A DNA stretch of 64,000 bases from Flavobacteriaceae bacterium (GTDB taxonomy: Bacteria > Bacteroidota > Bacteroidia > Flavobacteriales > Flavobacteriaceae): contig JAUXPJ010000020.1 of the NCBI GenBank assembly GCA_030683815.1, forward strand, positions 62,001-126,000, given 5' to 3'. A program made the translations under genes and the position numbers. The notes under the pieces were generated by a model that did not search any database, was not told where the DNA came from, and saw only the letters and a list, made by a program, of their open reading frames with translations. Of this stretch, positions 6,826 through 14,471 are shown piece by piece; position 1 is the first letter of the stretch, and each line of letters opens with the position of its first letter.

Positions 6826-8862
6826 ATGAAAACTAAAACCAATTCAAAAAAGGGATCACGTAGTACGTGGTCCCCTTTTAACCTGCCAATTAAAAGTCTT
6901 ATGATAAGTGCTTTGATTTTGATAGGTATGCACTCACCACTTCAAGCACAGGAAGCCCAATATACAAAACCTTCATGGAAGTTTGGAGTAGCTGTTGGTG
7001 CAAATTTTAACTTCTATCAGGGATCAACTCATGAGTTGAGCACAACTTTTACCCCTCCGGTTGTTTTTAATGATGGCAATGGCGTAGGACTTTATCTTGC
7101 ACCACTTATAGAATTTCAACGTCCTGATTCAAGATTTGGGTTTATGCTACAGGCAGGTTATGACAGCCGTAAAGGTGCATTTGATCAAAAAGAAACTGCT
7201 TGTAATTGTCCGGCAGACTTATCCACAGATCTTAGCTATATTACAGTAGAACCGAGCTTGCGTTTAGCTCCATTCAAATCTAATTTTTATTTGTATGGTG
7301 GACCACGCTTTGCTTTTAATCTGGACAAATCATTTACATACGAGCAAGGAATCAATCCTGCTTTTCCAAATCAAATTGCCAATCCCGATGTTGAAGGTGA
7401 TTTTAGCAATGTTGAAAAAACGATTATTTCGATGCAAGTAGGAGCAGGACTTGATATTCCGCTCTCTTCACAGAATAATAAGACACAATTTGTACTATCT
7501 CCTTTTGTTTCTTTTCAACCCTATTTTGGTCAGGATCCACGTTCAATTGAAACATGGAATTTAACAACTGTTAGAGCAGGTGTTGTACTTAAATTTGGTC
7601 AAGGCCGTAAAATTCAGGAACAAGAAGAAGAAGTTGTTGTTGTGTATAAAGAACCTAAAGTTGAGTTTACTGTTGATGCTCCTGGTAATGTCCCTACCGA
7701 GCGACGGGTAAGAGAAATGTTCCCACTTCGTAATTATATATTCTTTACTATCGGATCAACCGAAATACCAAGTCGTTATAAGTTGCTTAAAAAAGAGGAA
7801 GTAAAATCTTTCAGAGCAGATCAACTGGAAACAGCTTTGCCTTTAACCCAATCAGGTCGTTCAGCAAGACAAATGAATGTTTACTATAATGTTATCAATA
7901 TACTTGGTGATCGAATGGTAAAATATCCTTTAACTACTATTAATTTAGTTGGATCGTCAGAAAATGGACCTGAAGATGGTAAAAAAATGGCTGAATCTGT
8001 AAAGGTTTATTTAGTAAATGTTTTTGGAATTAATGCTTCAAGAATAGGTGTTAAGGGTCAGTTTAAACCGGATACGGCATCTGAAACATCAGGTAAAACA
8101 AGAGAACTTGAATTGTTGTTGGAAGGAGATCGTAGAGTCTCTATTGAAAGTAGCTCTCCAGATTTATTAATGGAGTTCCAAAGTGGTCCAAATTCACTGC
8201 TTAAACCAATGGAAATTGTCGCTATTCAAGAAGCACCGGTTGATAGTTATGTAATATTTAATGTTAAAGGTGCCGATGAAGCTTTCACTTCATGGTCATT
8301 ACAACTTACGGATTCAGATGGAATATCACAAAACTTTGGTCCTTATACCCAAGAAAGTATCAGTATGCCAGGTAAATCAATTTTAGGAACACGCCCTGAA
8401 GATACCTACAAGGTAACAATGACAGGACAAACTAAAAACGGTACTGTCATCGTAAAAGAAACAACTACGCATATGGTACTGTGGACTCCATCTGAAATTG
8501 AAGAAGGATTGCGATTCAGCATCATTTTTGAATTCGATGAATCTAAAGCGACTTCTATTTATAAAAAGTATTTAACGGAGGTAGTAACACCTAAGATTCC
8601 TAAAAATGGAACGGTTATTATTCATGGTCATACTGATATCATTGGCGATTTATCTTATAATCAAAAATTATCTGTGAAACGCGCCAATGAAGTGAAAAGT
8701 ATTATTGAAAAGAGTCTGGCAAAATCAGGCAGATCTGATGTTAAATTTGAAATTCGCGGATTTGGTGAAGATGAAAATGTATCCCCTTTTGATAATAAAT
8801 TACCGGAAGAACGTTCTTATAACAGAACTGTAATCATAGATATTATTCCTATTAAAAACTAA
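6826..8862 (+). CDS. outer-membrane beta-barrel protein with OmpA C-terminal domain
   Basis: This 678-residue protein has a signal peptide with an unusually long basic start (cleavage expected near residue 41-42, after QA). A beta-barrel-like region with alternating aromatic strands covers about 50-260. A middle region at 300-435 contains a degenerate OmpA-like piece (INLVGSSENGPEDG). A canonical OmpA peptidoglycan-binding domain runs from about 565 to 676, with the HGHTD motif and the NRTV arginine. It should sit in the outer membrane and clamp it to peptidoglycan. Because it is translationally adjacent to the ice-binding lipoprotein, I infer that it anchors or stabilises that adhesin; this is not proven by sequence. 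A terminator follows. Confidence 0.85.
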   Translation: MKTKTNSKKGSRSTWSPFNLPIKSLMISALILIGMHSPLQAQEAQYTKPSWKFGVAVGANFNFYQGSTHELSTTFTPPVVFNDGNGVGLYLAPLIEFQRPDSRFGFMLQAGYDSRKGAFDQKETACNCPADLSTDLSYITVEPSLRLAPFKSNFYLYGGPRFAFNLDKSFTYEQGINPAFPNQIANPDVEGDFSNVEKTIISMQVGAGLDIPLSSQNNKTQFVLSPFVSFQPYFGQDPRSIETWNLTTVRAGVVLKFGQGRKIQEQEEEVVVVYKEPKVEFTVDAPGNVPTERRVREMFPLRNYIFFTIGSTEIPSRYKLLKKEEVKSFRADQLETALPLTQSGRSARQMNVYYNVINILGDRMVKYPLTTINLVGSSENGPEDGKKMAESVKVYLVNVFGINASRIGVKGQFKPDTASETSGKTRELELLLEGDRRVSIESSSPDLLMEFQSGPNSLLKPMEIVAIQEAPVDSYVIFNVKGADEAFTSWSLQLTDSDGISQNFGPYTQESISMPGKSILGTRPEDTYKVTMTGQTKNGTVIVKETTTHMVLWTPSEIEEGLRFSIIFEFDESKATSIYKKYLTEVVTPKIPKNGTVIIHGHTDIIGDLSYNQKLSVKRANEVKSIIEKSLAKSGRSDVKFEIRGFGEDENVSPFDNKLPEERSYNRTVIIDIIPIKN

Positions 8863-8905
8863 GGAATTTATTGAATCGATTATAAAACTTTTTTAAAGTT
8901 TACAT

Positions 8906-8940
8906 AAAAGGATAGAGATTTAAAAACCTATCCTTTTTTT
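8906..8940 (+). terminator. rho-independent terminator after the OmpA gene
   Basis: AAAGGATAG and CTATCCTTT arms with a 12-nt loop and a following T-run. Confidence 0.85.
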
Positions 8941-8942
8941 AA

Positions 8943-9009
8943 TGTGTGAATTTTGTAAGTCTTTCTAAAAAAGATGTAACATATTACTTCTCTTTATATT
9001 GCACATTTA
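8943..9009 (+). promoter_or_regulatory. stress-type promoter box, site D
   Basis: TGTGAA at 8945, TGTAA at 8954 and TGTAA at 8975-8979, then 22 bp to CACATTTA at 9002-9009. It serves the 145-residue secreted protein, whose start codon is 94 bp further on, so the leader is longer than at sites A-C. Confidence 0.7.
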
Positions 9010-9103
9010 CAGTGTGAAAATTTATATAACAAATCAATTAGCAATTTTTTAATTTGAAATCAAGTTATTAATGCGAATCAAGGGTTAAAATAAATACAAA
9101 AAA

Positions 9104-9541
9104 ATGAAAACGCTAAAATTAGTAATATTCGGATTAATTTTCTTACTATTTAGTTCCGTAGAAGCGCAAGTTTCTATAAATGTACAAATAGGAAGTCCTC
9201 CATCTTGGGGTCCTTCAGGTTATTCGAATGTAAATTATTATTATTTACCGGATGTTCAAGCATATTATGATATACGAGCTTCGCGATTTATTTATTTTAG
9301 CAGAGGAAAATGGTATAAATCAAGCCATTTGCCAAGCCAGTATAGAAATTATGACTTATATAATGGTTATAAAGTAGTCTTGACCGATTATCATGGAAAT
9401 AGACCATTTACTTATTTTAATGATCATAAAGTAAAATACTATAAAGGTTATAAAGGGAAACCTCAAAAATCAATAGGTAACAGGAATAATAAACATAAAA
9501 AAAATAATGATAAAAAATACCGTGGGAATGGACATAATTAA
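9104..9541 (+). CDS. secreted hypothetical protein, Tyr-rich (145 aa)
   Basis: A signal peptide of about 21 residues (ending VEA before QVS) is followed by a compact region rich in Tyr, Ser and Asn (25-105) with the recurrent Bacteroidota pattern YYLPDVQAYYDIRASRFIY, then a Lys/Asn-rich basic tail (106-145). Proteins with this pattern occur in many Bacteroidota as short periplasmic or secreted proteins of unknown role. It is a single-gene unit bounded by promoter box D and a strong terminator. No function is assigned. Confidence 0.75.
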   Translation: MKTLKLVIFGLIFLLFSSVEAQVSINVQIGSPPSWGPSGYSNVNYYYLPDVQAYYDIRASRFIYFSRGKWYKSSHLPSQYRNYDLYNGYKVVLTDYHGNRPFTYFNDHKVKYYKGYKGKPQKSIGNRNNKHKKNNDKKYRGNGHN

Positions 9542-9600
9542 TGTTGATTTTAAAAATTTAAAATATAAAGTATAGTTAGTTAGTTTGAATTAAGTTTGCT

Positions 9601-9637
9601 AAAAGTATCAAGGATTTAAACCCTTGATACTTTTTTT
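9601..9637 (+). terminator. strong rho-independent terminator
   Basis: AAAGTATCAAGG pairs with CCTTGATACTTT around a short AT-rich loop, followed by T7. Confidence 0.88.
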
Positions 9638-9676
9638 AAAATTTACCTTTTTTATAACTATTTTAGAATTAAATAT

Positions 9677-11923
9677 ATGAAGCTTAAAAATCAAAATCAT
9701 ATCAAAAAAATTCTTAAATACATAGCTGTATTTATATCCTCAATAATCCTATCAATCGGATTGTTATTTTTACTGGTATATATTGGTATTTTTGGTTCTT
9801 TGCCTGATAAAAAAGCATTGTCATCCATCAGTAATGAAGAGGCATCACTGGTATTCTCTTCTGATAATATTTTAATAGGAAAATTCTTTGCGGAAAACCG
9901 TACCAACATTCTTTGGGAAGAAGTTCCGGTTCATCTTAAAAATGCCCTGATTGCAACGGAAGATAAGCGTTTTTATATCCACAAAGGATATGATACCCAA
10001 AGTTATTTACGTGTATTATTGAAAAGTTTACTGTTTGGCAACACGAGCGGAGGCGGTGGAAGTACACTTACCCAACAGTTGGTCAAAAATCTTTATGGTC
10101 GTAATGATTTCGGATTTTTAAGTATTCCTGTTAACAAAATAAAAGAAATTATTATTGCATCCAGAATCGAAGCGCTTTATACCAAAGAAGAACTCTTATT
10201 GTTATACCTCAACTCTGTACCTTTTGGAGAAAATGTTTACGGAGTAGAATCAGCATCACACCGATATTTTAACAAATCAGCCAGTCAATTAAAGATAGAA
10301 GAATCTGCTGTGTTGGTAGGTTTATTAAAAGCTAACACTTATTTCAATCCTCGGCTAAATCCCAAAAATTCCCTTGAACGTCGAAATATGGTTTTAAATT
10401 TGATGGAGAAGGAACATTATCTATCGGCCGAAGCAGCAGATAGTCTGCAAAAATTACCGCTCAAACTGAATTATGAAAACCTTGATTTAAAAGCTACGGC
10501 GGGCTACTTTGTTTATCGGGTAAAGAAAAAAACCTTGGAGTTGCTGGAAACTGTCAAAACCAATACCGGCAAAGAATATAACCTGGAAAAAAACGGACTG
10601 AAAATATATACCACCCTAAATATGCAAGTTCAAGAGTTGGCTTCAGAAGCGATTAAAAAACAGCTGACCAGCATGCAGCAACTGCTCGATAAAGAACTTG
10701 AAAATCATCAATTTAAAAAACAATGGTATGCTAAACAAAAGCTGCAAGCTCAGCATAAGGATCTGCAAAAAAGAAAAGTTGAGGTGCTCGATTGGAAAGG
10801 TATGCAAACCAAAAATATCAGTAAGCTCGACAGTTTATGGCATTATTATAAGATGTTAAATGCTGCGGTACTGATTACCAATCCTAAAAATGGAGCAGTT
10901 ATTAGCTGGGTCGGAGGCAATCATTTCAGAACACTTCCTTTTGATATGGTTCTTTCGCACCGGCAAATTGCTTCCGCTTTTAAACCTGTTTTATATGCCA
11001 CAGCGCTGGAAAATGGTTTTACACCTTGTACATATCTCGAAAATGAAGAAAAAAAATATCCGGAATTTGAGAATTGGGAGCCAAAAAACTTTGACCATAC
11101 CTCCAGCCCTGACAGCACCGTTGCTTTATGGTATGCATTAGTCCATTCCATGAATCTTCCAACAGTTGATTTATACTTTAAACTTGGCAGAGAAAACCTC
11201 TTCAATACCTGTAATAAGCTGAACTTTCCGCTAACTGCAGATGATGCGCCATCCATTGCCCTAGGCACACTCGATTTATCTCTTTACGAGATTGTCAAAG
11301 CTTATGGCGCTTTCGCCAATCAGGGTCAAACTAATGAACTGCTGATGATTGATAAAATTACGGATGCTAAAGGCAACATCTTGTATATGGGAGATACTCC
11401 AAAACCTAAAGAAGTTTTTAGTATTGAAACCAGTCAGTTGATAACAGCCATTTTACAAAAAGCGATTGACGAAGGCACCGGAACTAAAATACGCAATCAA
11501 TACGGAATTGAGGCAGCACTTGCCGGTAAAACAGGAACGGCTCAAAACTATTCTGATGCTTGGTTTATTGCATATACGCCTGATTTGGTGTTGGGTACAT
11601 GGGTAGGCGCCAGTACACCGGATGTTCACTTTTACAGTGGTAACGGATCGGGGTCGTCTTTGGCATTGCCTATTGTTGCCCAAGTGCTGAAAGGAATTGA
11701 AAAGGATGATGTATTAAGAAAAAGGTATCTCACTTCGTTTGCATTACCCGATGATATTTATTCCTTTATGCAATGTGAACCTTATCGGGAAACCGGTATC
11801 GAAGGTTTCTTTAATAGATTGTTTAATAGTGGCTCAAAGAAGGGTGTGGATAAAGATAAAAAAGATAAAAAGAAGCCGGTAAAGAAATCATTCTTCGAAA
11901 AGCTCTTTAAAAGAAATCAATAA
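9677..11923 (+). CDS. class A penicillin-binding protein (GT51 transglycosylase plus transpeptidase)
   Basis: This bifunctional 748-residue murein synthase is anchored by one N-terminal membrane helix (13-38). The GT51 domain (about 60-235) has the catalytic Glu95 in ATEDKRFY and GGSTLTQQL at 128-135. The transpeptidase domain (about 395-695) has the active-site serine motif S433-A-F-K436, S491-M-N493 and K618-T-G620, so all three penicillin-binding motifs are intact. The insertion between the domains at 315-395 is rich in Lys/Gln and likely coiled. The last 30 residues are very basic. The protein polymerises lipid II and cross-links peptidoglycan at the inner membrane. It stands alone between two terminators, in the envelope-stress cluster but without its own copy of the shared promoter box. 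Confidence 0.92.
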   Translation: MKLKNQNHIKKILKYIAVFISSIILSIGLLFLLVYIGIFGSLPDKKALSSISNEEASLVFSSDNILIGKFFAENRTNILWEEVPVHLKNALIATEDKRFYIHKGYDTQSYLRVLLKSLLFGNTSGGGGSTLTQQLVKNLYGRNDFGFLSIPVNKIKEIIIASRIEALYTKEELLLLYLNSVPFGENVYGVESASHRYFNKSASQLKIEESAVLVGLLKANTYFNPRLNPKNSLERRNMVLNLMEKEHYLSAEAADSLQKLPLKLNYENLDLKATAGYFVYRVKKKTLELLETVKTNTGKEYNLEKNGLKIYTTLNMQVQELASEAIKKQLTSMQQLLDKELENHQFKKQWYAKQKLQAQHKDLQKRKVEVLDWKGMQTKNISKLDSLWHYYKMLNAAVLITNPKNGAVISWVGGNHFRTLPFDMVLSHRQIASAFKPVLYATALENGFTPCTYLENEEKKYPEFENWEPKNFDHTSSPDSTVALWYALVHSMNLPTVDLYFKLGRENLFNTCNKLNFPLTADDAPSIALGTLDLSLYEIVKAYGAFANQGQTNELLMIDKITDAKGNILYMGDTPKPKEVFSIETSQLITAILQKAIDEGTGTKIRNQYGIEAALAGKTGTAQNYSDAWFIAYTPDLVLGTWVGASTPDVHFYSGNGSGSSLALPIVAQVLKGIEKDDVLRKRYLTSFALPDDIYSFMQCEPYRETGIEGFFNRLFNSGSKKGVDKDKKDKKKPVKKSFFEKLFKRNQ

Positions 11924-12052
11924 CTGCAATTAGCGATTATGAATCTTAACTATGAAGTCCACACCGGTAAGTCAAAAAAACCTAAATCCTCATAAAGCTT
12001 TGAAGAGTTAATGTTTTCAATATGACTACAAGTGGTGTTGTTAAGAAGAAAT

Positions 12053-12087
12053 AAAAAGACCCGAAACAACTCGTTTCGGGTCTTTTT
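12053..12087. terminator. bidirectional rho-independent terminator
   Basis: AAAAAGACCCGAAAC pairs with GTTTCGGGTCTTTTT across a 5-nt loop. With A-runs and T-runs on both sides it can serve the PBP gene (plus) and the lipocalin/OmpA unit (minus). Confidence 0.9.
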
Positions 12088-12089
12088 AT

Positions 12090-12145
12090 TATTAAATCGA
12101 TGATTATATAGAGGTAAAAGAAAATGTGATAAATTATTGATTTTT
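12090..12145 (+). repeat. dispersed intergenic repeat, partial copy 4
   Basis: Shares ATTAAATCGA, then AAAAGAAAATGTGATAAATT and ATTGATTT in the same order as the copy at 13721-13804. The 3' part is replaced by unrelated AT-rich sequence. Confidence 0.5.
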
Positions 12146-12174
12146 AATACAATAGTTTTTTATTTGTATTTGAA

Positions 12175-12195
12175 CCCCGAGCGGAGTCGAGGGGT
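12175..12195. repeat. short GC-rich palindromic repeat
   Basis: CCCCGAGCGGAGTCGAGGGG, an imperfect palindrome I recognise as a recurrent intergenic element in Bacteroidota. It stands out from its AT-rich surroundings. Confidence 0.5.
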
Positions 12196-12223
12196 AAGTC
12201 TGATTAATAAGCATATTATTTTA

Positions 12224-12937
12224 TCAATTTTTAGCTGCTTCTTTTTTGGCATCCTCAACCATTTTTTTATTGGGAACAATGGCGATGTTTACTCTGCGAT
12301 TCTTAGCACGTCCATTGGCGGTGGAATTATCGGCTATGGGTTGACTTTCTCCAAACCAACTGGTAGTGAAACGAGAGGAATTTAACCCTTTATTTTGAAT
12401 AAAGTAATTGGTTACGGCATATGCTCTTTTTTCTGAAAGCGTCATATTATAGCTACTTGAACCGACACTGTCTGTGTGTCCCACTACAAGTACGTTGGTA
12501 TCGGGATACTCTTGTAAGATACCCGCTAATTTATGGAGTAATGTTGCAGAAGCTGGGGTGATATTGTATAAATTGGTTTCGAAGTGAACACCGCTGTTTT
12601 CATCAAACGTAACCAAAATACCATCGTCAATACGCTCTACCTTGGCTCCTGGAATTTCCTGCTCAATTTTTTGAGCTTGTTTATCCATTTTATTTCCGAT
12701 CAGTACACCTGCAGTTCCGCCTACAACGCCTCCAATAACAGCACCTAATGCGCCTCCATCACCTTTTTTACCGACATTATTGCCGATAATAGCACCTAAT
12801 ATAGCGCCACCTGCAGTGCCAATCACGGCTCCTTTTTGTTTGTTGTTGGCATTTTTGGCAGCTTCACAACTGTTGAGACCTGTAATAATTACCAAGGTCA
12901 AAGCCACTAATGTTAATTGTTTAAAGAATGTTTTCAT
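12224..12937 (-). CDS. OmpA-family lipoprotein with glycine-zipper segment (YiaD-like)
   Basis: A 237-residue lipoprotein: the lipobox ends at Cys24 (GLNSC). Residues 36-85 are a glycine-zipper region with repeated GGAxGAxIG-type spacing, which in this family packs against membranes. Residues 105-225 are an OmpA peptidoglycan-binding domain with VGHTDSVGSSSYN and the closing NRRVNIAI. It should tether the outer membrane to the cell wall. It is the second gene of a two-gene unit behind the lipocalin gene (90 bp gap), under promoter box E, and ends before the bidirectional terminator. Confidence 0.88.
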   Translation of the reverse strand: MKTFFKQLTLVALTLVIITGLNSCEAAKNANNKQKGAVIGTAGGAILGAIIGNNVGKKGDGGALGAVIGGVVGGTAGVLIGNKMDKQAQKIEQEIPGAKVERIDDGILVTFDENSGVHFETNLYNITPASATLLHKLAGILQEYPDTNVLVVGHTDSVGSSSYNMTLSEKRAYAVTNYFIQNKGLNSSRFTTSWFGESQPIADNSTANGRAKNRRVNIAIVPNKKMVEDAKKEAAKN

Positions 12938-13027
12938 CTGTTTCTATTTATTTGTTTTTTATTGGTCATATGGAACGCCCTAATAATAATTCTCTTGTGA
13001 ATTTTAGATTTAATCATGGGCGTTTCA

Positions 13028-13510
13028 TTATTTGTCGGTTTTAGAAAAGTTCATATAAATGATAAAAGGTTTGCCGTTTAATAACACGGTTTGTTCCCAT
13101 CGCATGGTGGTTTCGGTCAATTGTGTCAATTGGAGTCTGAAACCTGCATTGTCTTTAGATTTTCCTTTAGCATTGGTTGGTTTCAGTAAGAAATCATAAA
13201 GCCCTGTATCAGCGTTAATTTGCTGAATGGTAAAAATAAAATAACGATTGCCTGTTGCGTTGCAGTTTGCTTCATTGATAGTGTATGTTCCGGTATTGTT
13301 ATTTGGAATAAAACGCCAGACACTGCCCGCGAAACATTCTTTAGAAGCGTCATTAAACAGAGCTACATCAAATGTTCCCGGTTGACTGAAAGAAATGGGT
13401 TCTAGTGTCCAGGATCCTTTGATTACTTTTTTAGACTGGATAACTGTTTTTGGTGTTCCACAGGAAAATGCTATGGAAGCTAAAATGATGAACACTGCGA
13501 TTTTTCTCAT
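13028..13510 (-). CDS. lipocalin-like lipoprotein
   Basis: A 160-residue protein with a lipoprotein signal ending at Cys17 (AFSC). The mature part starts with KGSWTLEPI, the GxW-type opening strand of lipocalins, and continues as alternating beta-strands to the end, as expected for one eight-stranded barrel. Bacteroidota have many such small lipocalin lipoproteins, often under stress control; the ligand is unknown. It is the first gene of the unit with the glycine-zipper OmpA lipoprotein and has promoter box E upstream. Confidence 0.75.
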   Translation of the reverse strand: MRKIAVFIILASIAFSCGTPKTVIQSKKVIKGSWTLEPISFSQPGTFDVALFNDASKECFAGSVWRFIPNNNTGTYTINEANCNATGNRYFIFTIQQINADTGLYDFLLKPTNAKGKSKDNAGFRLQLTQLTETTMRWEQTVLLNGKPFIIYMNFSKTDK

Positions 13511-13545
13511 ATGGTTGTTGTTTTAAATGGTAAAATTATAATTAT

Positions 13546-13614
13546 TACAAATTTGCAAAATAATAAAAAAGAGTGTGTTACATATTTTTTATTAATTGTT
13601 GCAAAATTCACACA
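13546..13614 (-). promoter_or_regulatory. stress-type promoter box, site E (lipocalin/OmpA unit)
   Basis: On the minus strand, TGTGAA (13612-13607), TGCAA nine bases on, TGTAA (13582-13578), then exactly 22 bp to CAAATTTG (13555-13548), 37 bp before the lipocalin ATG. It is the only minus-strand member of the set. Confidence 0.78.
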
Positions 13615-13720
13615 TCATAAAAGATATGGTAAGATGGATCTGTAAAATAAATTGTGTTTTAGCTTTTAATTAAAAAAGTGTAATCGAAATTTTGTTGGTA
13701 AAAATTTTATTTAAAATTTT

Positions 13721-13804
13721 ATTAAATAGACGGTAATATATAGGAAAAAGAAAATGTGATAAATTATTGATTTATCTATTGTCTATATTCTTTCATTTGG
13801 TTAA
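13721..13804 (+). repeat. dispersed intergenic repeat, copy 2
   Basis: The best-preserved copy: ATTAAATAGACGGTAATATA, then AAAAAGAAAATGTGATAAAT, then TCTATATTCTTTCATTTGG and TTAATAAGCA. It contains an internal palindrome (GATAAAT...ATTTATC). It lies between promoter box E and the tRNA-Met terminator. Confidence 0.65.
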
Positions 13805-13811
13805 TAAGCAT

Positions 13812-13840
13812 AAAAAAACTCCTAATTTCTTAAGAGTTTT
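13812..13840 (-). terminator. terminator of the tRNA-Met gene
   Basis: AAAACTC and GAGTTTT arms with a partly paired AT loop, 4 bp past the tRNA 3' end on the minus strand and followed by a T-run in that direction. Confidence 0.75.
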
Positions 13841-13843
13841 AAG

Positions 13844-13917
13844 TAGCGAGGAGCAGATTTGAACTGCCGACCTTCGGGTTATGAATCCGATGCTCTAACC
13901 AACTGAGCTACCTCGCC
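13844..13917 (-). tRNA. tRNA-Met (anticodon CAT)
   Basis: The minus strand folds as a 74-nt cloverleaf: acceptor GGCGAGG with CCTCGCT, D-arm AGCTCAGTTGGTTAGAGC, anticodon loop TTCATAA (CAT) and T-arm GTTCAAATC. CCA is not encoded. The first pair would be G-U. The anticodon alone does not separate elongator Met from initiator or lysidine-modified Ile2; the D-arm and lack of a GGG/CCC anticodon stem argue against the initiator. Confidence 0.9.
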
Positions 13918-14046
13918 GTGTTTGAGGTTGCAAATATAAAACAAAATTATAGTGTTGCAAGAAATCATTTTAAAAAAAATAGATAAAAAAGATAGGTGGT
14001 GAAAACAATTTTTTACATATATTGTGCATCGATTTAAAATGAAAAA

Positions 14047-14433
14047 ATGGCTAAAAAACAAAAATATCAATTAGAATTTCCAATAAACGCTTCCCCTCAC
14101 TTTATTTATCAGTTTTTTGTAACTCCATCTGGTTTGTCAGAATGGTTTGCTGATAATGTAAACTCTAGAGGTGAGATATTTACATTTTTTTGGGAAGGTG
14201 TAGATGAAGAAGTGGCGAAATTATTAGCTAAACGACAAGATGAGCGCGTACGATTTAAGTGGCTTGAAGATACTGAAGAGGAATATTATTTTGAGTTTAA
14301 AATTCAAGTTGATGAAATTACTAAAGATGTATCTGTAATTATTACAGATTTTTCTGAAGCTGATGAAATAGACAGCGCCAAAATGCTTTGGGAAAATCAG
14401 TTTGATGAATTAAAACATATCATTGGAGCATAA
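14047..14433 (+). CDS. START-like (SRPBCC) domain protein
   Basis: A 128-residue single-domain protein. FVTPSGLSEWFADNV (27-41) and the alternating strands that follow match the START-like/AHSA1-type helix-grip fold known as a Bacteroidota-specific START-like family. It has no signal peptide and is acidic, so cytoplasmic. The ligand is unknown. It is conserved beside the class IV aminotransferase and YqgE genes, as here, and is separated from the aminotransferase by a small terminator. Confidence 0.82.
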   Translation: MAKKQKYQLEFPINASPHFIYQFFVTPSGLSEWFADNVNSRGEIFTFFWEGVDEEVAKLLAKRQDERVRFKWLEDTEEEYYFEFKIQVDEITKDVSVIITDFSEADEIDSAKMLWENQFDELKHIIGA

Positions 14434-14436
14434 TAT

Positions 14437-14460
14437 AAAGCCTTTTTAAAAGGCTTTTTT
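14437..14460 (+). terminator. rho-independent terminator
   Basis: AAAGCCTTTTTAAAAGGCTTTTTT directly after the START-like gene; 11 bp later the aminotransferase gene starts, so it may attenuate rather than fully stop. Confidence 0.78.
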
Positions 14461-14471
14461 TAATTATTATT

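Larger units (their letters stand above)
11924..12223. other. intergenic region with terminator and repeat elements
   Basis: Contains a bidirectional terminator (12053-12087), a partial dispersed repeat (12090-12145) and a short GC-rich palindrome (12175-12195). A frame on the plus strand from 12137 runs into the opposite-strand OmpA gene and is not protein-like. No gene is supported. Confidence 0.65.

Noticed and set aside
10921-11268. Minus-strand frame inside the penicillin-binding protein gene
   Set aside because: Antisense shadow of a gene with intact catalytic motifs.
12137-12385. Plus-strand frame overlapping the OmpA lipoprotein
   Set aside because: Runs through a GC-rich repeat and antisense to a well-supported gene; translation is not protein-like.
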